Origin: Reinekea thalattae
GTDB lineage: Bacteria; Pseudomonadota; Gammaproteobacteria; Pseudomonadales; Natronospirillaceae
DNA: 64,000 bases
Assembly: GCF_008041945.1 (NCBI RefSeq)
Contig: NZ_VKAD01000002.1
Location: 62,001 to 126,000 of the forward strand
Reading direction: 5' to 3'
Under the pieces are notes generated by a model. It was not told where the DNA came from and made no database searches. It worked only from the letters and a program-made list of their open reading frames with translations. A program made the position numbers and the translations under genes. Positions 10,070-18,947 of the stretch are shown one piece after another (within the stretch, counting starts at the first letter, position 1; each line of letters begins with the position of its first letter).

Positions 10070-10552
10070 ATGGCAGAAACATTAGATTATGACCCAAGTG
10101 CCAGTACCGAATTGCAATACGACCAGCTGCAAACACAACTGCAAGCTCTTTGCCACGGTGAACAGGATTTAACCGCGAACTTAGCCAATATCGCAGCAGC
10201 GATGCGGCAAACCTTTGGTTTTTTTTGGGTCGGCTTTTATGTTGTTAAAGAGGCGCAGTTGGTTCTAGGGCCGTTTCAAGGAGACATTGCTTGCACTCGT
10301 ATTGGTTATGGCAAGGGCGTCTGTGGTACCGCTTGGAAAAACAAGTCGCTGCAGTGGGTGCCTGATGTTGATGCATTTGATGGCCATATAGTGTGCAGTA
10401 GCGCCTCGCGTTCTGAAGTGGTTGCACCTATTCTTAAAGATGGAGAAGTTGTCGCCGTGCTCGATATTGATAGCGATCAGCTGGATGACTTTACCGAACA
10501 GGATGTACAAGGCATACAGCGATTGAGTGATTGGATCGCCACACTGTTTTAA
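10070..10552 (+). CDS. msrC: Free methionine (R)-sulfoxide reductase, GAF-domain
   Basis: This enzyme reduces free L-methionine-(R)-sulfoxide. It is a 160-residue single GAF domain. The three redox cysteines of the E. coli enzyme are kept: Cys75 (DIACTRI), Cys85 (GKGVCGTAW) and Cys109 (DGHIVCSSASRSE). The start at 10070 is preferred over an in-frame ATG at 10028 because AGAAGGAAG lies seven bases upstream and the longer form would run back inside hemY. It sits one base after the hemY stop, so it is probably cotranscribed with the hem genes. No linkage of methionine repair to heme synthesis is established here. Confidence 0.93.
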   Translation: MAETLDYDPSASTELQYDQLQTQLQALCHGEQDLTANLANIAAAMRQTFGFFWVGFYVVKEAQLVLGPFQGDIACTRIGYGKGVCGTAWKNKSLQWVPDVDAFDGHIVCSSASRSEVVAPILKDGEVVAVLDIDSDQLDDFTEQDVQGIQRLSDWIATLF

Positions 10553-10657
10553 TAACCGCAGATTTAATGACAGCAGAGTCAGATCGCTTTAGAAACAACC
10601 TGTATTTTAATTTGCTGCTTACGTAAGGCTATTTCAATTGCATTCAGGTTTGCTTAG

Positions 10658-12742
10658 ATGAAACAACAAAAATTATATAACGATCTTAAAACAGCCTTGC
10701 GCAGTGTAAAAATAGATCCGCAACAATCACAAATAGTGGCGGAACAAGCTGTATTGGTCGCCCAGAAAAACGCCTCGATCAAAACCTTAGGTCTTGCTTA
10801 TTTAGTCCTTGGCGAGGCGAATTTAGAGAATCGAATTGACGATTTGGCGACGGATTATTTTTTGCGTGCTAACGCCATTTTCAAAGACTTAAATATCACT
10901 GAATTCAATGCAGAGTGCCATTATGGGCTCGGCTGTTGCTATGTTCATTTGGGCGATTTTGTTCAAGCCATTGAACAGTTTCGGGCAGCACAAAGACAAA
11001 TCCCCCATGCAGAAAATCGCGACTATTTAGAAGTACTTATTAAACTGGCCATTTCACGTGGTTTAATGAATCTAACCTATTGGTCTGAAGCAGAAGAAGA
11101 GTTACAAAGTATAAAGCGACAGCAGTTAGAAGACGGCGTGTTACAGGTCGAGCATCAATTACAGCTGTTGCGTATTGCCTTTCATCGCGGTAATCAGCGC
11201 TTCATTCATGACCAGTTGATTTGTTGCCGGAATTTAATATTCGATGTAAAAAATAAAAATATTCAAGATCTGTTTACCTATTTTTCTGGTCGCTTCGTTA
11301 TGAAATACCAAAGCGTTAAAAAGGGTGAAGCGATTTTGGCTAAGCTTTGGCGCGAAGTCGATTATGGCGGTGGCTATGCGTATTTTTTATGTTATGAAGC
11401 CGCGCTCGATATCCTAAAATCTGATCAGCCAAAAAAAGGCGTCAACTGGTTTAATGTGCTGTTGGCCATTGAAAACCTTCCGATGGTGCTGCGGCATCGA
11501 ATTCACATAGCCATGGCTGAATTTTATGTTGCTCACTCTGCTTATAAAAATGCCACGGAACACTTTCAGTCGGCAGAGAAAGCATCGCGTGAAATACAAG
11601 AAAATGAATTAGCCCAACAGTGGGTTAAATTTAGAGCGGAAGAAACCTATCAACAGCTGCGACATCAGGTTCAGGAGCAGCAGGAGAATAATCAACTACT
11701 GGAACAAGCCAATAGTTTGCTTGCGTCGGTCAATGAAATTGCTATCGATGTGAACTCTGCGTTGGACCATGCGACCATGTTGCAACGGCTATATGAACAA
11801 TTATCGCATTGGTTGGATGTCGACATTATCGCAATTTGTGAAATTCATCAGGGTAAATTAAAAGGTGGCTCTGTGGTTAAGCAGGGGCAGCCTGTAGATC
11901 CTAAAGAATGCATTTCTATTCAGCACAAAATGTGGGCTGTCGAGGTAATAGAGCAAAGGAAAGCATTGCTTAAGCAGGACATTGAGCTCAGCAAGGTCTA
12001 CCCGCATCCTGATCATCCGAAAACTAAAATTTCATTATTTCAGCTGCCATTAACCTGTGAAAATCGAGTTGTTGGTGTATTTTTGGTGCAGGCAAATAAG
12101 TCCTTTGTTTTTGATGAGCAGGTCATTAATTTGCTTAATTCCATTTCGCCGGTTATCGGTATTGCTTTAGCAAATCTTATTAACTTAGAACGTATGCGCA
12201 ATATGAGTGGCCAGTTAGATAAACAACAGCGAGAACTTAATGATGTCCGTAAATTAGTTAGCCACCTTGCCGAAAATGATGAGCTTACCGGGTTGTTGAA
12301 TCGATCAGGTGTCGAATATTATTGGCCGCAGTGGCAACAGCGAGAAGCCTTTTATTGTATGCAGATCAGCATACTGAATATTGATAAAATTGATCGATCA
12401 GTTAGCGGTCATTCGGCACAAGAGGCGGTAAGAGTATTGGCTGAACGATTTTCTCAGCATATTGATTCAGAATATCTTTTTGCTCGAGTGGACAATGCAA
12501 GCTTTGTTGTTTTGCTCGACGGAGATCAAGCTAAACGCACCATTAAACAATTGGCAGAAACGCTAATACAGCAGAGTCGAGAGCCGGTTGATTACGCAGC
12601 GGCGGTGTTTTCTACCGAGGTGGCTGTTGGTGTGGTGAAGTATCCAGATCATGGCGATAACTTAGAAGAATTATTATCGTTAAGTTCGATTGCAGTCAGT
12701 CACGCAGCACATGATCAGAGCAGCTTTTCTTTTATTGATTAG
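10658..12742 (+). CDS. TPR-GAF-degenerate GGDEF signalling protein
   Basis: A 694-residue cytoplasmic protein without membrane segments. Residues about 1-330 are TPR-like helical pairs (for example FNAECHYGLGCCYVHLGDF). A coiled coil follows at about 330-355. A GAF-like domain spans about 365-515, then a linker helix and a GGDEF-type domain at about 530-694 opening with ENDELTGLLNRSG. The signature has decayed: residues 610-616 read RVDNASF instead of RxGGDEF, so it is unlikely to make c-di-GMP. It might instead sense or bind a ligand or partner. A clear Shine-Dalgarno sequence is not visible before the ATG at 10658. A strong terminator follows at 12864. Confidence 0.85.
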   Translation: MKQQKLYNDLKTALRSVKIDPQQSQIVAEQAVLVAQKNASIKTLGLAYLVLGEANLENRIDDLATDYFLRANAIFKDLNITEFNAECHYGLGCCYVHLGDFVQAIEQFRAAQRQIPHAENRDYLEVLIKLAISRGLMNLTYWSEAEEELQSIKRQQLEDGVLQVEHQLQLLRIAFHRGNQRFIHDQLICCRNLIFDVKNKNIQDLFTYFSGRFVMKYQSVKKGEAILAKLWREVDYGGGYAYFLCYEAALDILKSDQPKKGVNWFNVLLAIENLPMVLRHRIHIAMAEFYVAHSAYKNATEHFQSAEKASREIQENELAQQWVKFRAEETYQQLRHQVQEQQENNQLLEQANSLLASVNEIAIDVNSALDHATMLQRLYEQLSHWLDVDIIAICEIHQGKLKGGSVVKQGQPVDPKECISIQHKMWAVEVIEQRKALLKQDIELSKVYPHPDHPKTKISLFQLPLTCENRVVGVFLVQANKSFVFDEQVINLLNSISPVIGIALANLINLERMRNMSGQLDKQQRELNDVRKLVSHLAENDELTGLLNRSGVEYYWPQWQQREAFYCMQISILNIDKIDRSVSGHSAQEAVRVLAERFSQHIDSEYLFARVDNASFVVLLDGDQAKRTIKQLAETLIQQSREPVDYAAAVFSTEVAVGVVKYPDHGDNLEELLSLSSIAVSHAAHDQSSFSFID

Positions 12743-12786
12743 CCAGTGTTTTTTTTAAATTAGAATTTAAAGAATAGCTTTTGACC

Positions 12787-12850
12787 TGCTCTAATTCAGT
12801 TTGAAGATTTAGATTGAAGGTTTTGAGATATAGATTGAAGGTAAGTTGAA
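12787..12850 (+). repeat. Short imperfect direct repeats around 'agattgaagg'
   Basis: Between the TPR-GAF gene and its terminator, the motif tagattgaagg occurs twice, about 22 bases apart, with diverged flanking copies (tttgaagat, aagttgaat). It may be a slippage product. No function is evident. Confidence 0.4.
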
Positions 12851-12863
12851 TCTTTTTAGAGTA

Positions 12864-12889
12864 GCCCGCCATACTTGGCGGGCTTTTTT
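12864..12889 (+). terminator. Rho-independent terminator
   Basis: GCCCGCC (12864-12870), loop atactt, GGCGGGC (12877-12883), then six T. It serves the + strand TPR-GAF gene. The opposite strand has no T-run after the stem, so argH, which converges on it, probably ends elsewhere. Confidence 0.9.
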
Positions 12890-12908
12890 CAAGGGCGTTA
12901 TTTTTTAA

Positions 12909-14300
12909 TTAGCTACGAGCTTTCAGTGTTTGCTGCGCCCGTAAACAGGCTGCTAACACTTGGTTTGGTGCTGTACCGCCAAGGTGGTCTCGAGCAGCAA
13001 CAGAGCCTTCTAACGTTAAGACATCAAAAACATCCTGCTCAATCAAATCAGAAAATTGCTGTAGTTGCGCTAACGTCAGTTCGGCAAGGTCTTTACTTTG
13101 TTCAATACCAAAAGCGACAGACTCACCCACAACCTCATGCGCATCTCGGAAGGGTAAACCCTTTTTAACTAAATAGTCTGCTAAGTCTGTGGCGGTTGAA
13201 TAGCCTTTGGCAGCGGCTTGATACATGCTGTCTTTTTTCGCCTTGATGTGCGGCACCATGTCGGCAAAAGCACGTAGACTTCCAGCAAGCGTATCGATGG
13301 TGTCAAACAGAGGTTCTTTATCTTCTTGGTTGTCTTTGTTGTAGGCCAATGGCTGAGATTTCATTAATGTTAGAAGACTCATCAGATGACCATAAACGCG
13401 CCCTGTTTTGCCACGGACTAATTCCGGAACGTCAGGGTTTTTCTTTTGCGGCATAATTGAAGAGCCGGTGCAAAAACGGTCAGGTAGGTCGATAAAATCG
13501 AATTGAGCTGAGGCCCACAGAACTAACTCTTCAGACATACGTGATAGATGCATCATGATCAATGCACCGACCTGGGTGAATTCAATAGCAAAGTCTCTGT
13601 CTGAAACCGAATCCAGAGAGTTTTCAGAAGGGCGATCAAAGCCCAGTAACTCAGCAGTAATGGTTCGATCAATCGGATAAGTTGTGCCTGCTAGTGCCGC
13701 AGCGCCAAGCGGCATAATGTTAACGCGCTTACGACAATCGATAATGCGTTCGTAGTCGCGCTGTAGCATTTCATTCCAAGCCAATAGGTGGTGACCAAAT
13801 GTGACTGGCTGTGCTGTTTGTAGGTGGGTAAAGCCGGGCATGATCGTATTGGCTTCAGTTTGTGCCAATTCGATAAGCGCCGCCTGTAAGCGGGTTAGCT
13901 CGCTGGCGAGGTGGTCGATTTCATCGCGCAAGTAAAGTCGTATGTCGGTGGCAATTTGATCGTTGCGTGAACGGCCAGTGTGCAATTTTTTACCAACTGT
14001 GCCGATTTTCGCCGTTAAGGCAGCTTCGACGTTCATGTGTACGTCTTCCAATGCGACTGACCATTGCATGTCGCCATTTTCAATATCACTTTGCACGGCT
14101 TTAAGACCATCAACGATAGCCTGCTGCTCTTGCTCGGTAATCACATTGCATTTTGCCAGCATCGTTGCATGAGCAATTGAACCTTCAATGTCGTGACGAT
14201 ACAGCCGAGCATCAAAGCCAATAGATGCGGTGAATTCTGCGACAAATGCATCGGTTGCCTCGGCAAATCGGCCACCCCAAGAAGCGTTCGTTTGAGTCAT
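12909..14300 (-). CDS. argH: Argininosuccinate lyase
   Basis: It splits argininosuccinate into arginine and fumarate, the last step of arginine synthesis. The 463-residue protein matches family length. The superfamily signature [16 protein letters not shown] carries the catalytic serine loop. Other family segments are [14 protein letters not shown] at the N terminus, [19 protein letters not shown], and [20 protein letters not shown]. In Pseudomonas argH is divergent from the hemC locus; here it lies downstream of that locus on the opposite strand, separated by the TPR-GAF gene. Confidence 0.97.
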   Translation of the reverse strand: MTQTNASWGGRFAEATDAFVAEFTASIGFDARLYRHDIEGSIAHATMLAKCNVITEQEQQAIVDGLKAVQSDIENGDMQWSVALEDVHMNVEAALTAKIGTVGKKLHTGRSRNDQIATDIRLYLRDEIDHLASELTRLQAALIELAQTEANTIMPGFTHLQTAQPVTFGHHLLAWNEMLQRDYERIIDCRKRVNIMPLGAAALAGTTYPIDRTITAELLGFDRPSENSLDSVSDRDFAIEFTQVGALIMMHLSRMSEELVLWASAQFDFIDLPDRFCTGSSIMPQKKNPDVPELVRGKTGRVYGHLMSLLTLMKSQPLAYNKDNQEDKEPLFDTIDTLAGSLRAFADMVPHIKAKKDSMYQAAAKGYSTATDLADYLVKKGLPFRDAHEVVGESVAFGIEQSKDLAELTLAQLQQFSDLIEQDVFDVLTLEGSVAARDHLGGTAPNQVLAACLRAQQTLKARS

Positions 14301-14734
14301 GAAAGAGTATCCAGTTGTTGAATTTAGCCGACCATTATAGGCCTTCCGCTAAACGCATCAAACCAACTTTTTCAGCGATTGTTGATTAATTTTCACATCA
14401 TTGCAGACGAGGATGATGGAGATGAAAAAAATTTTGCTAAAAGCCTGCGAATTACTGGCGGATGCCAATGGCAGCGACTATATATACTGATGTTATCTGG
14501 CGGTGCCCTGTTTGGCTGCATAAATGCTTGCTGAAACAGACATTAAGCTGGTCAATATAATAATAACGAAAACCGATCGACAGCGGCCAATGTCGTTTTA
14601 ACGGCAACTAAGTTTACTCAATATTCGTTTGCTTAGACGTTGTTTATTTAGCAAAAAATAACCCTAGGATTCAGGGTTTTAGTGATGTCGCAGTGCGCTG
14701 ATAAGCGAGTGCAATACTGCAAAAGGAGAAGAAA
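14301..14734. other. Intergenic region between argH and the SutA-like gene
   Basis: About 430 bases with no convincing gene. A 25-codon ATG frame (14413-14490) is too short to trust. A perfect 6-bp inverted repeat, AACCCT (14660-14665) and AGGGTT (14673-14678), sits just upstream of the next gene and could be an operator or a weak terminator hairpin. The promoter of argH should lie near 14301-14400, but no clear boxes were found. Confidence 0.5.
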
Positions 14735-14944
14735 ATGACAGCAGAAAAAAAATTACCGGAAGGCCCAATCACAACAGAAGAGTTGGCGCGTACCCCGAAA
14801 TGCAATGAAAACGTTCGCTCTGCTATGAACAGCGAAGTAGAAAAATTTTTAGCTCAGGGCGGTGCGGTTACTCAAGTGGAATCAGGTTATCGGGCAGATC
14901 CACCGAAAAAGCCTGAAAGTAAATATGGCTCTCGGCCTATCTAG
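14735..14944 (+). CDS. Small SutA-like protein
   Basis: A 69-residue protein with a strong AAAGGAGAAG Shine-Dalgarno sequence ten bases or fewer before the ATG. The C-terminal half, with VEKFLAQGGAVTQVESGYRA then DPPKKPESKYGSRPI, closely resembles my memory of the C-terminal tail of SutA, an RNA-polymerase-binding regulator of slow-growing Pseudomonas aeruginosa. The long acidic N-terminal region of SutA is absent and is replaced by a short segment with EGPITTEELARTPKCNENV. It may therefore be a minimal member of the family or a protein that only shares the tail. No membrane segment is present. It stands alone between argH and thiL. Confidence 0.6.
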   Translation: MTAEKKLPEGPITTEELARTPKCNENVRSAMNSEVEKFLAQGGAVTQVESGYRADPPKKPESKYGSRPI

Positions 14945-15070
14945 GCTTATTTATTTAGCATCCCGTTTTACAGGTTTCACGGGCCGTCTCCATTGGAGCA
15001 CTTTTAGCTTAAGTTTGCTCTATTAAGATGTGACCGCTTTGTTGGAAAGCCTGCTTTATCAAAAAACACG

Positions 15071-15122
15071 TAAAGCTCTAGCCTACGATTAAAAATAATG
15101 AGTAGGCTTTAGTTCGAGCTTT
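15071..15122. other. Nested inverted repeat upstream of thiL
   Basis: AAAGCTC (15072-15078) pairs with GAGCTTT (15116-15122), and inside it GCCTAC (15081-15086) pairs with GTAGGC (15102-15107). It overlaps the likely promoter of thiL, so it could be an operator, or a terminator for the small gene upstream. The T-run is short. Confidence 0.4.
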
Positions 15123-15126
15123 TCTC

Positions 15127-15132
15127 TATAAT
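15127..15132 (+). promoter_or_regulatory. -10 box TATAAT before thiL
   Basis: A perfect TATAAT overlaps the first in-frame ATG (15131) of the thiL frame. No good -35 hexamer lies 16-18 bases upstream. If the box is used, transcription starts near 15139, which excludes the 15131 start and leaves a leader of about 20 bases before the ATG at 15161. Confidence 0.5.
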
Positions 15133-15160
15133 GCGCCTTCAATGTAACTTGCTAGAGCGC

Positions 15161-16150
15161 ATGCGCGAATTTGATCTGATAAAAACACACTTTACCGACT
15201 GGTCGACAAACTGCTCAAACCTGAAGCTGGGTATTGGCGATGACTGCTTAGTTTGGCAAGGTGATCAACCCTTGGTTATTTCGACCGATACCGCAGTTCA
15301 GGGGGTGCATTTCCCAGAGCAGGCGCGGCCCGATCAGGTAGCCTCGCGCGCGTTTTTATCGGCCTTGAGTGACCTTGCTGCCATGGGTGCGAGCGCTGAT
15401 TTTTTTACTTTGGCGTTATCGTTACCTGCAGATCTCACCGACCATTGGTTATCCGAATTTGCCAAACAGTTGAGAGTTTTAGCGCAGCAGTACCAAATTG
15501 TTTTGGCAGGTGGAGATACCACTCGCTCCAAACTCATTACCGTGACCATCAGTGTTCATGGCTGTGTTGCCAAACCGCTATTACGCAGCGGAGCTATAGC
15601 GGGCGATGATATTTGGGTTACTGGCCGTTTAGGTGGTGCAGCGGCTGCATTACCGACAATCCTTGCCAGCTACGATGAAACATCAGGCGACGCTAATTTG
15701 GGCACTCAGGCTGTAAGCGCGAAAACTTCTATTCCTAGCCAATGGTTAAACGCCTATTGGCAACCTGATATTCCCATGCTGTTTGCCAAGCAAGCGAGCA
15801 GCCTCTTGAACAGTGCAATCGATATTTCTGACGGTTTAATGGGCGATGCCGGACATCTTGCTCGGGCCAGTCAGGTCGATTTAGAATTCGATATCCATGC
15901 CTTACCACTTGCTGAACAATTGCAGCCTAACGTGCCGCAGCATCTTGCTTTGGCGCTTGCCGGAGGTGACGACTACCAGCTCTGTTTCACCGCAACTAAG
16001 GCGGCGCGTCAGTCGATAACACTATTAGCAGAATCCATTAATCAGCCGGTTAGTCTTGTTGGTCGCGTTGTTCGCGGCAACGGCGATGTTCGCTGGTATG
16101 ATGGAACCCATCAAATCAAGCCTGCTTTGCAGGGCTACCAACATTTTTAA
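15161..16150 (+). CDS. thiL: Thiamine-monophosphate kinase
   Basis: ThiL phosphorylates thiamine monophosphate to thiamine pyrophosphate with ATP. From the ATG at 15161 the protein has 329 residues and begins MREFDLIKTHF, the normal ThiL N terminus. An upstream ATG at 15131 would add ten atypical residues and overlaps a TATAAT box, so I reject it. Family motifs are LGIGDDCLV, VISTDTAVQGVHF, SALSDLAAMGA, LAGGDTTRS, VTGRLGGAAA, DISDGLMGDAGHL and LAGGDDYQLCF, covering the Mg-ATP and substrate aspartates. It is followed after 11 bases by pgpA, a pairing common in gammaproteobacteria. No TPP riboswitch is seen upstream. Confidence 0.95.
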   Translation: MREFDLIKTHFTDWSTNCSNLKLGIGDDCLVWQGDQPLVISTDTAVQGVHFPEQARPDQVASRAFLSALSDLAAMGASADFFTLALSLPADLTDHWLSEFAKQLRVLAQQYQIVLAGGDTTRSKLITVTISVHGCVAKPLLRSGAIAGDDIWVTGRLGGAAAALPTILASYDETSGDANLGTQAVSAKTSIPSQWLNAYWQPDIPMLFAKQASSLLNSAIDISDGLMGDAGHLARASQVDLEFDIHALPLAEQLQPNVPQHLALALAGGDDYQLCFTATKAARQSITLLAESINQPVSLVGRVVRGNGDVRWYDGTHQIKPALQGYQHF

Positions 16151-16161
16151 ACGAGGACGAC

Positions 16162-16641
16162 ATGTTAGAACCTTCACAGCGACGCTGGAATAATCATTGG
16201 GTACATTTTTTAGCCTTTGGTTTAGGCAGTGGTGCCGCCCCTAAAGCGCCAGGAACCTTTGGCACCATTGCTGCGGTGCCACTGTATTTGCTATTGGCTC
16301 AGCTCTCGTTGCCGCTCTATCTGGTGGTTGTTTTGGTTAGTTTTGTCTTGGGTATTTATTTGTGCGGTCAAACCTCAAAAGATATGCAAGTACACGATCA
16401 CGGCGGCATTGTTTGGGATGAGTTTGTTGGTTTTTGGATCACTATGATCGCATTACCTTTGCACTGGGCTTGGCTGTTGGCTGGTTTTGTCTTATTCCGC
16501 CTGTTCGATATTATTAAGCCGTTTCCGATTGGTTGGCTAGATAAGCGTGTGCACGGCGGTTTGGGGATTATGATCGACGACGTCTTGGCTGGTGTTTTTG
16601 CTTTGCTGGTTTTACAGGCAGTGCGCTACTTTTTCTTTTAG
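16162..16641 (+). CDS. pgpA: Phosphatidylglycerophosphatase A
   Basis: An inner-membrane lipid phosphatase converting phosphatidylglycerol phosphate to phosphatidylglycerol. The 159 residues match the family. Visible signatures are GLGSGAAPKAPGTFGT, HDHGGIVWDEFVGFW and RLFDIIKPFPIGWLD, then HGGLGIMIDDVLAG, with three to four membrane helices between. GAGGA precedes the ATG. It is cotranscribed with thiL. Confidence 0.95.
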   Translation: MLEPSQRRWNNHWVHFLAFGLGSGAAPKAPGTFGTIAAVPLYLLLAQLSLPLYLVVVLVSFVLGIYLCGQTSKDMQVHDHGGIVWDEFVGFWITMIALPLHWAWLLAGFVLFRLFDIIKPFPIGWLDKRVHGGLGIMIDDVLAGVFALLVLQAVRYFFF

Positions 16642-16657
16642 CGGTTCTGTTTTTGCT

Positions 16658-16693
16658 GTTGATTGCTGATGCGTAAGTGCAGCAGCAATCAAC
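16658..16693. other. 11-bp inverted repeat between convergent pgpA and ptsP
   Basis: GTTGATTGCTG (16658-16668) and CAGCAATCAAC (16683-16693) are perfect inverted repeats with a 14-base loop. There is no clear T-run on either side, so it may be a hairpin aiding termination for both converging genes rather than a classic intrinsic terminator. Confidence 0.5.
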
Positions 16694-16703
16694 GGTTGCT
16701 AAG

Positions 16704-18947
16704 TTAGGTAAACTTTTCTGTAAAGCCTATTTCATCAAGCCGTTGTTCTAGCTTTTTCTGAATTTCTTTCTCATTAGGTAGGTCGATAATATCGTCCAGT
16801 AGTAGCCGACAATCGCGCATTTCAATATTGCGAATTAGCCACTTTATCAGTGGCAGTTTATAAGCAGACAGGCTTAAGGTTCTTATGCCCATACCTAATA
16901 ACACCAATACTGCTTTTGGATCCCCAGCCATTTCACCACAGACACTGACTGCTAGGTTGAGTCGTCGACATTCGCGAGCGATATCATAGATGGCGCGTAA
17001 TACCGCCGGATGAAAAGGCGTAAACAGATGAGCAACGCGCGGATTATTACGGTCGACCGCCAACAAATATTGGGTTAAATCGTTTGAGCCAATAGACACA
17101 AAATCAATATGATCCCTTAGGTGTGGCAGCATCCAAATCACCGCGGGCACCTCAGCCATAATGCCAATCGGTGGTCGCACGACCGCATGGCCTTCTTCTT
17201 TAAGCTGACTGACCGCCTCATCGATAATCGCGCCAATACGCAGTAGCTCATCTTCTCGGCTCAGCATTGGCACCATAATTTGCAAGTTCCCCAAGCCGAT
17301 GTCGGCGAGCAGCATGGCGCGAATCTGGTCGAGCTGAATGTTGCGATAATCAAGCGTGAAACGAATGCCGCGCCAACCCAGATAGGGGTTTTCTTCTTGG
17401 ATTGGGAAGTAGGGCAGAGCTTTGTCGCCACCGATGTCGAGTGTCCGCATCACCACGGGTTTGGGTGCATAAGCAGACAGCACCTTGCGATAAATGCGCA
17501 CCTGTTCTTCTTCGGTCGGGAAGGTGTTGTGCACCATAAAAGGAATTTCAGAACGATACAGACCAATGCCTTCGGAGCCGCGTTCTAGTCCGGGGCGAAT
17601 ATCGGCCAGCAAGCCGGTATTGGAATAGAGGTTTACTCGCTGTTGGTCAATCGACTCGGCAGGCAAACTTTTCAGGTGCGCCAGATTAGCCTGGCGGGCT
17701 TGGTTTTGTTTGATAACCTGCTGATATTCTTCTTTTACAGCCTCTGGCGGATTGGCAATCAGAATGCCGCGATGACCGTCGAGAATAACCTGAGCGTGAT
17801 GCATGGCGCTGAGGTTGGATTCTTGCAAACCAACAATAGCCGGAATACCCAAAGCATTTGCCAATACCGAGGTATGTGAAAGCGTCGAGCCTTGGTTACT
17901 GGCAACCCCAGCTATTAATGCCGGATTAATGCGACCAAAATGTTCAATGGTGATGTTCTCACCGATCAACACAATGGGTTCATCGGTATTGATGACTTCG
18001 GGTTCTAAATTTTGTAAATGGCGGTAGACGCGAGCAGCTAAGACGCGTAAATCATCGGCACGGGCCTTTAGGTAAGGATCTTCAACGGCATCAAAAATAG
18101 CGATCTGCTCAAGCATAGCGAGCTTTAATGCACTGCTTGCGCTGACGTCAGTTGCTAAGTGTTTATCGATTGCCGCATGCAATTCTGGGCTACTCAGCAG
18201 TAAGCGATAAACCTCAATCAGCGCGGAAAGCGTTTCTTCTTGAGTATTGCCCTCACTGGCAAGCTCTTCTAAACAGTTATCGAAAGAGTCTTTGATGCGA
18301 GACTTTTCAAACTCTAGGCCAGAGCCGGGCTGAACGCTGATGTCTTCTAGGCGGATGTCGCTGCGAACGACCCACGCTTTGGCAATGGTAACGCCCGGAG
18401 CACCGGCTAAGCCGCGCACATGGCGAACTTCGTGAGCAGTAAATGGCCGCTCTTCACGAGTCGAACGTTTCAAGCTGGCCGCTTGGCTGGCAACCAGGTT
18501 TGCGCCCATGGTGACTAAGAAGGCTTCTTCTTCTTCACTGAAGCGGCGGGTCTCTTTAACCTGAACCACTAGAACGCCCAAAACATCGCCATGATGAATC
18601 AGCGGTACGCCCAAAAAGCCTTGGTAACGCTCTTCACCGGTTTCTTCAAAGTATTTAAAGCGAGGGTGTTTTTCGGCATAGGGTAGGTTAAGCAGATGTT
18701 GCCGCTCTGCAATGGTACCCACCAAGCCTTGGCCTGGCGGCATGCGAATTTTACCAATGGCCTCTTCTGCCAAACCTTCGGTGGCGGTTAATACCAGCTC
18801 ACCTTCTTGCATAATATAGAGGCTGCAAACATCTACAGATAACGCGGTGCGAATACGTTGCACAATGAGCTTAACCAGAGACTTGTGGTCTTTTACCAGG
18901 GCAGCATCTAAGAATATTTTTTTTGCGACCAGTAAAGGGTTAAGCAT
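16704..18947 (-). CDS. ptsP: PEP-protein phosphotransferase PtsP (enzyme I-Ntr)
   Basis: The first enzyme of the nitrogen-related phosphotransferase chain; it phosphorylates NPr (PtsO) from PEP. The 747 residues carry an N-terminal GAF domain (about 1-165), a PEP-utiliser N-terminal helical domain (about 180-300), the phosphohistidine domain with GSTLSHTSVLANALGIP (His358 as the expected phosphorylated residue) and a C-terminal TIM-barrel PEP-binding domain with MRTLDIGGDK, GWRGIRFTL, GIMAEVPAV, FVSIGSNDLTQYLLAVDR and SVCGEMAGD. The cytosolic GAF domain distinguishes it from sugar enzyme I. The rppH gene often found upstream is absent. No other PTS gene is in the window. Confidence 0.95.
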   Translation of the reverse strand: MLNPLLVAKKIFLDAALVKDHKSLVKLIVQRIRTALSVDVCSLYIMQEGELVLTATEGLAEEAIGKIRMPPGQGLVGTIAERQHLLNLPYAEKHPRFKYFEETGEERYQGFLGVPLIHHGDVLGVLVVQVKETRRFSEEEEAFLVTMGANLVASQAASLKRSTREERPFTAHEVRHVRGLAGAPGVTIAKAWVVRSDIRLEDISVQPGSGLEFEKSRIKDSFDNCLEELASEGNTQEETLSALIEVYRLLLSSPELHAAIDKHLATDVSASSALKLAMLEQIAIFDAVEDPYLKARADDLRVLAARVYRHLQNLEPEVINTDEPIVLIGENITIEHFGRINPALIAGVASNQGSTLSHTSVLANALGIPAIVGLQESNLSAMHHAQVILDGHRGILIANPPEAVKEEYQQVIKQNQARQANLAHLKSLPAESIDQQRVNLYSNTGLLADIRPGLERGSEGIGLYRSEIPFMVHNTFPTEEEQVRIYRKVLSAYAPKPVVMRTLDIGGDKALPYFPIQEENPYLGWRGIRFTLDYRNIQLDQIRAMLLADIGLGNLQIMVPMLSREDELLRIGAIIDEAVSQLKEEGHAVVRPPIGIMAEVPAVIWMLPHLRDHIDFVSIGSNDLTQYLLAVDRNNPRVAHLFTPFHPAVLRAIYDIARECRRLNLAVSVCGEMAGDPKAVLVLLGMGIRTLSLSAYKLPLIKWLIRNIEMRDCRLLLDDIIDLPNEKEIQKKLEQRLDEIGFTEKFT

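Noticed and set aside
12875-13168. Open frame on the plus strand inside argH
   Set aside because: It lies antisense within argH, lacks a recognisable domain or start signal, and argH is a complete, well-conserved gene.
14413-14490. 25-codon frame upstream of the SutA-like gene
   Set aside because: Too short, no recognisable protein, and no firm Shine-Dalgarno sequence; chance is sufficient.
15060-15160. TPP riboswitch upstream of thiL
   Set aside because: The region has a hairpin and a promoter-like box but not the conserved CTGAGA and ACCTGATC-like segments of a TPP aptamer.
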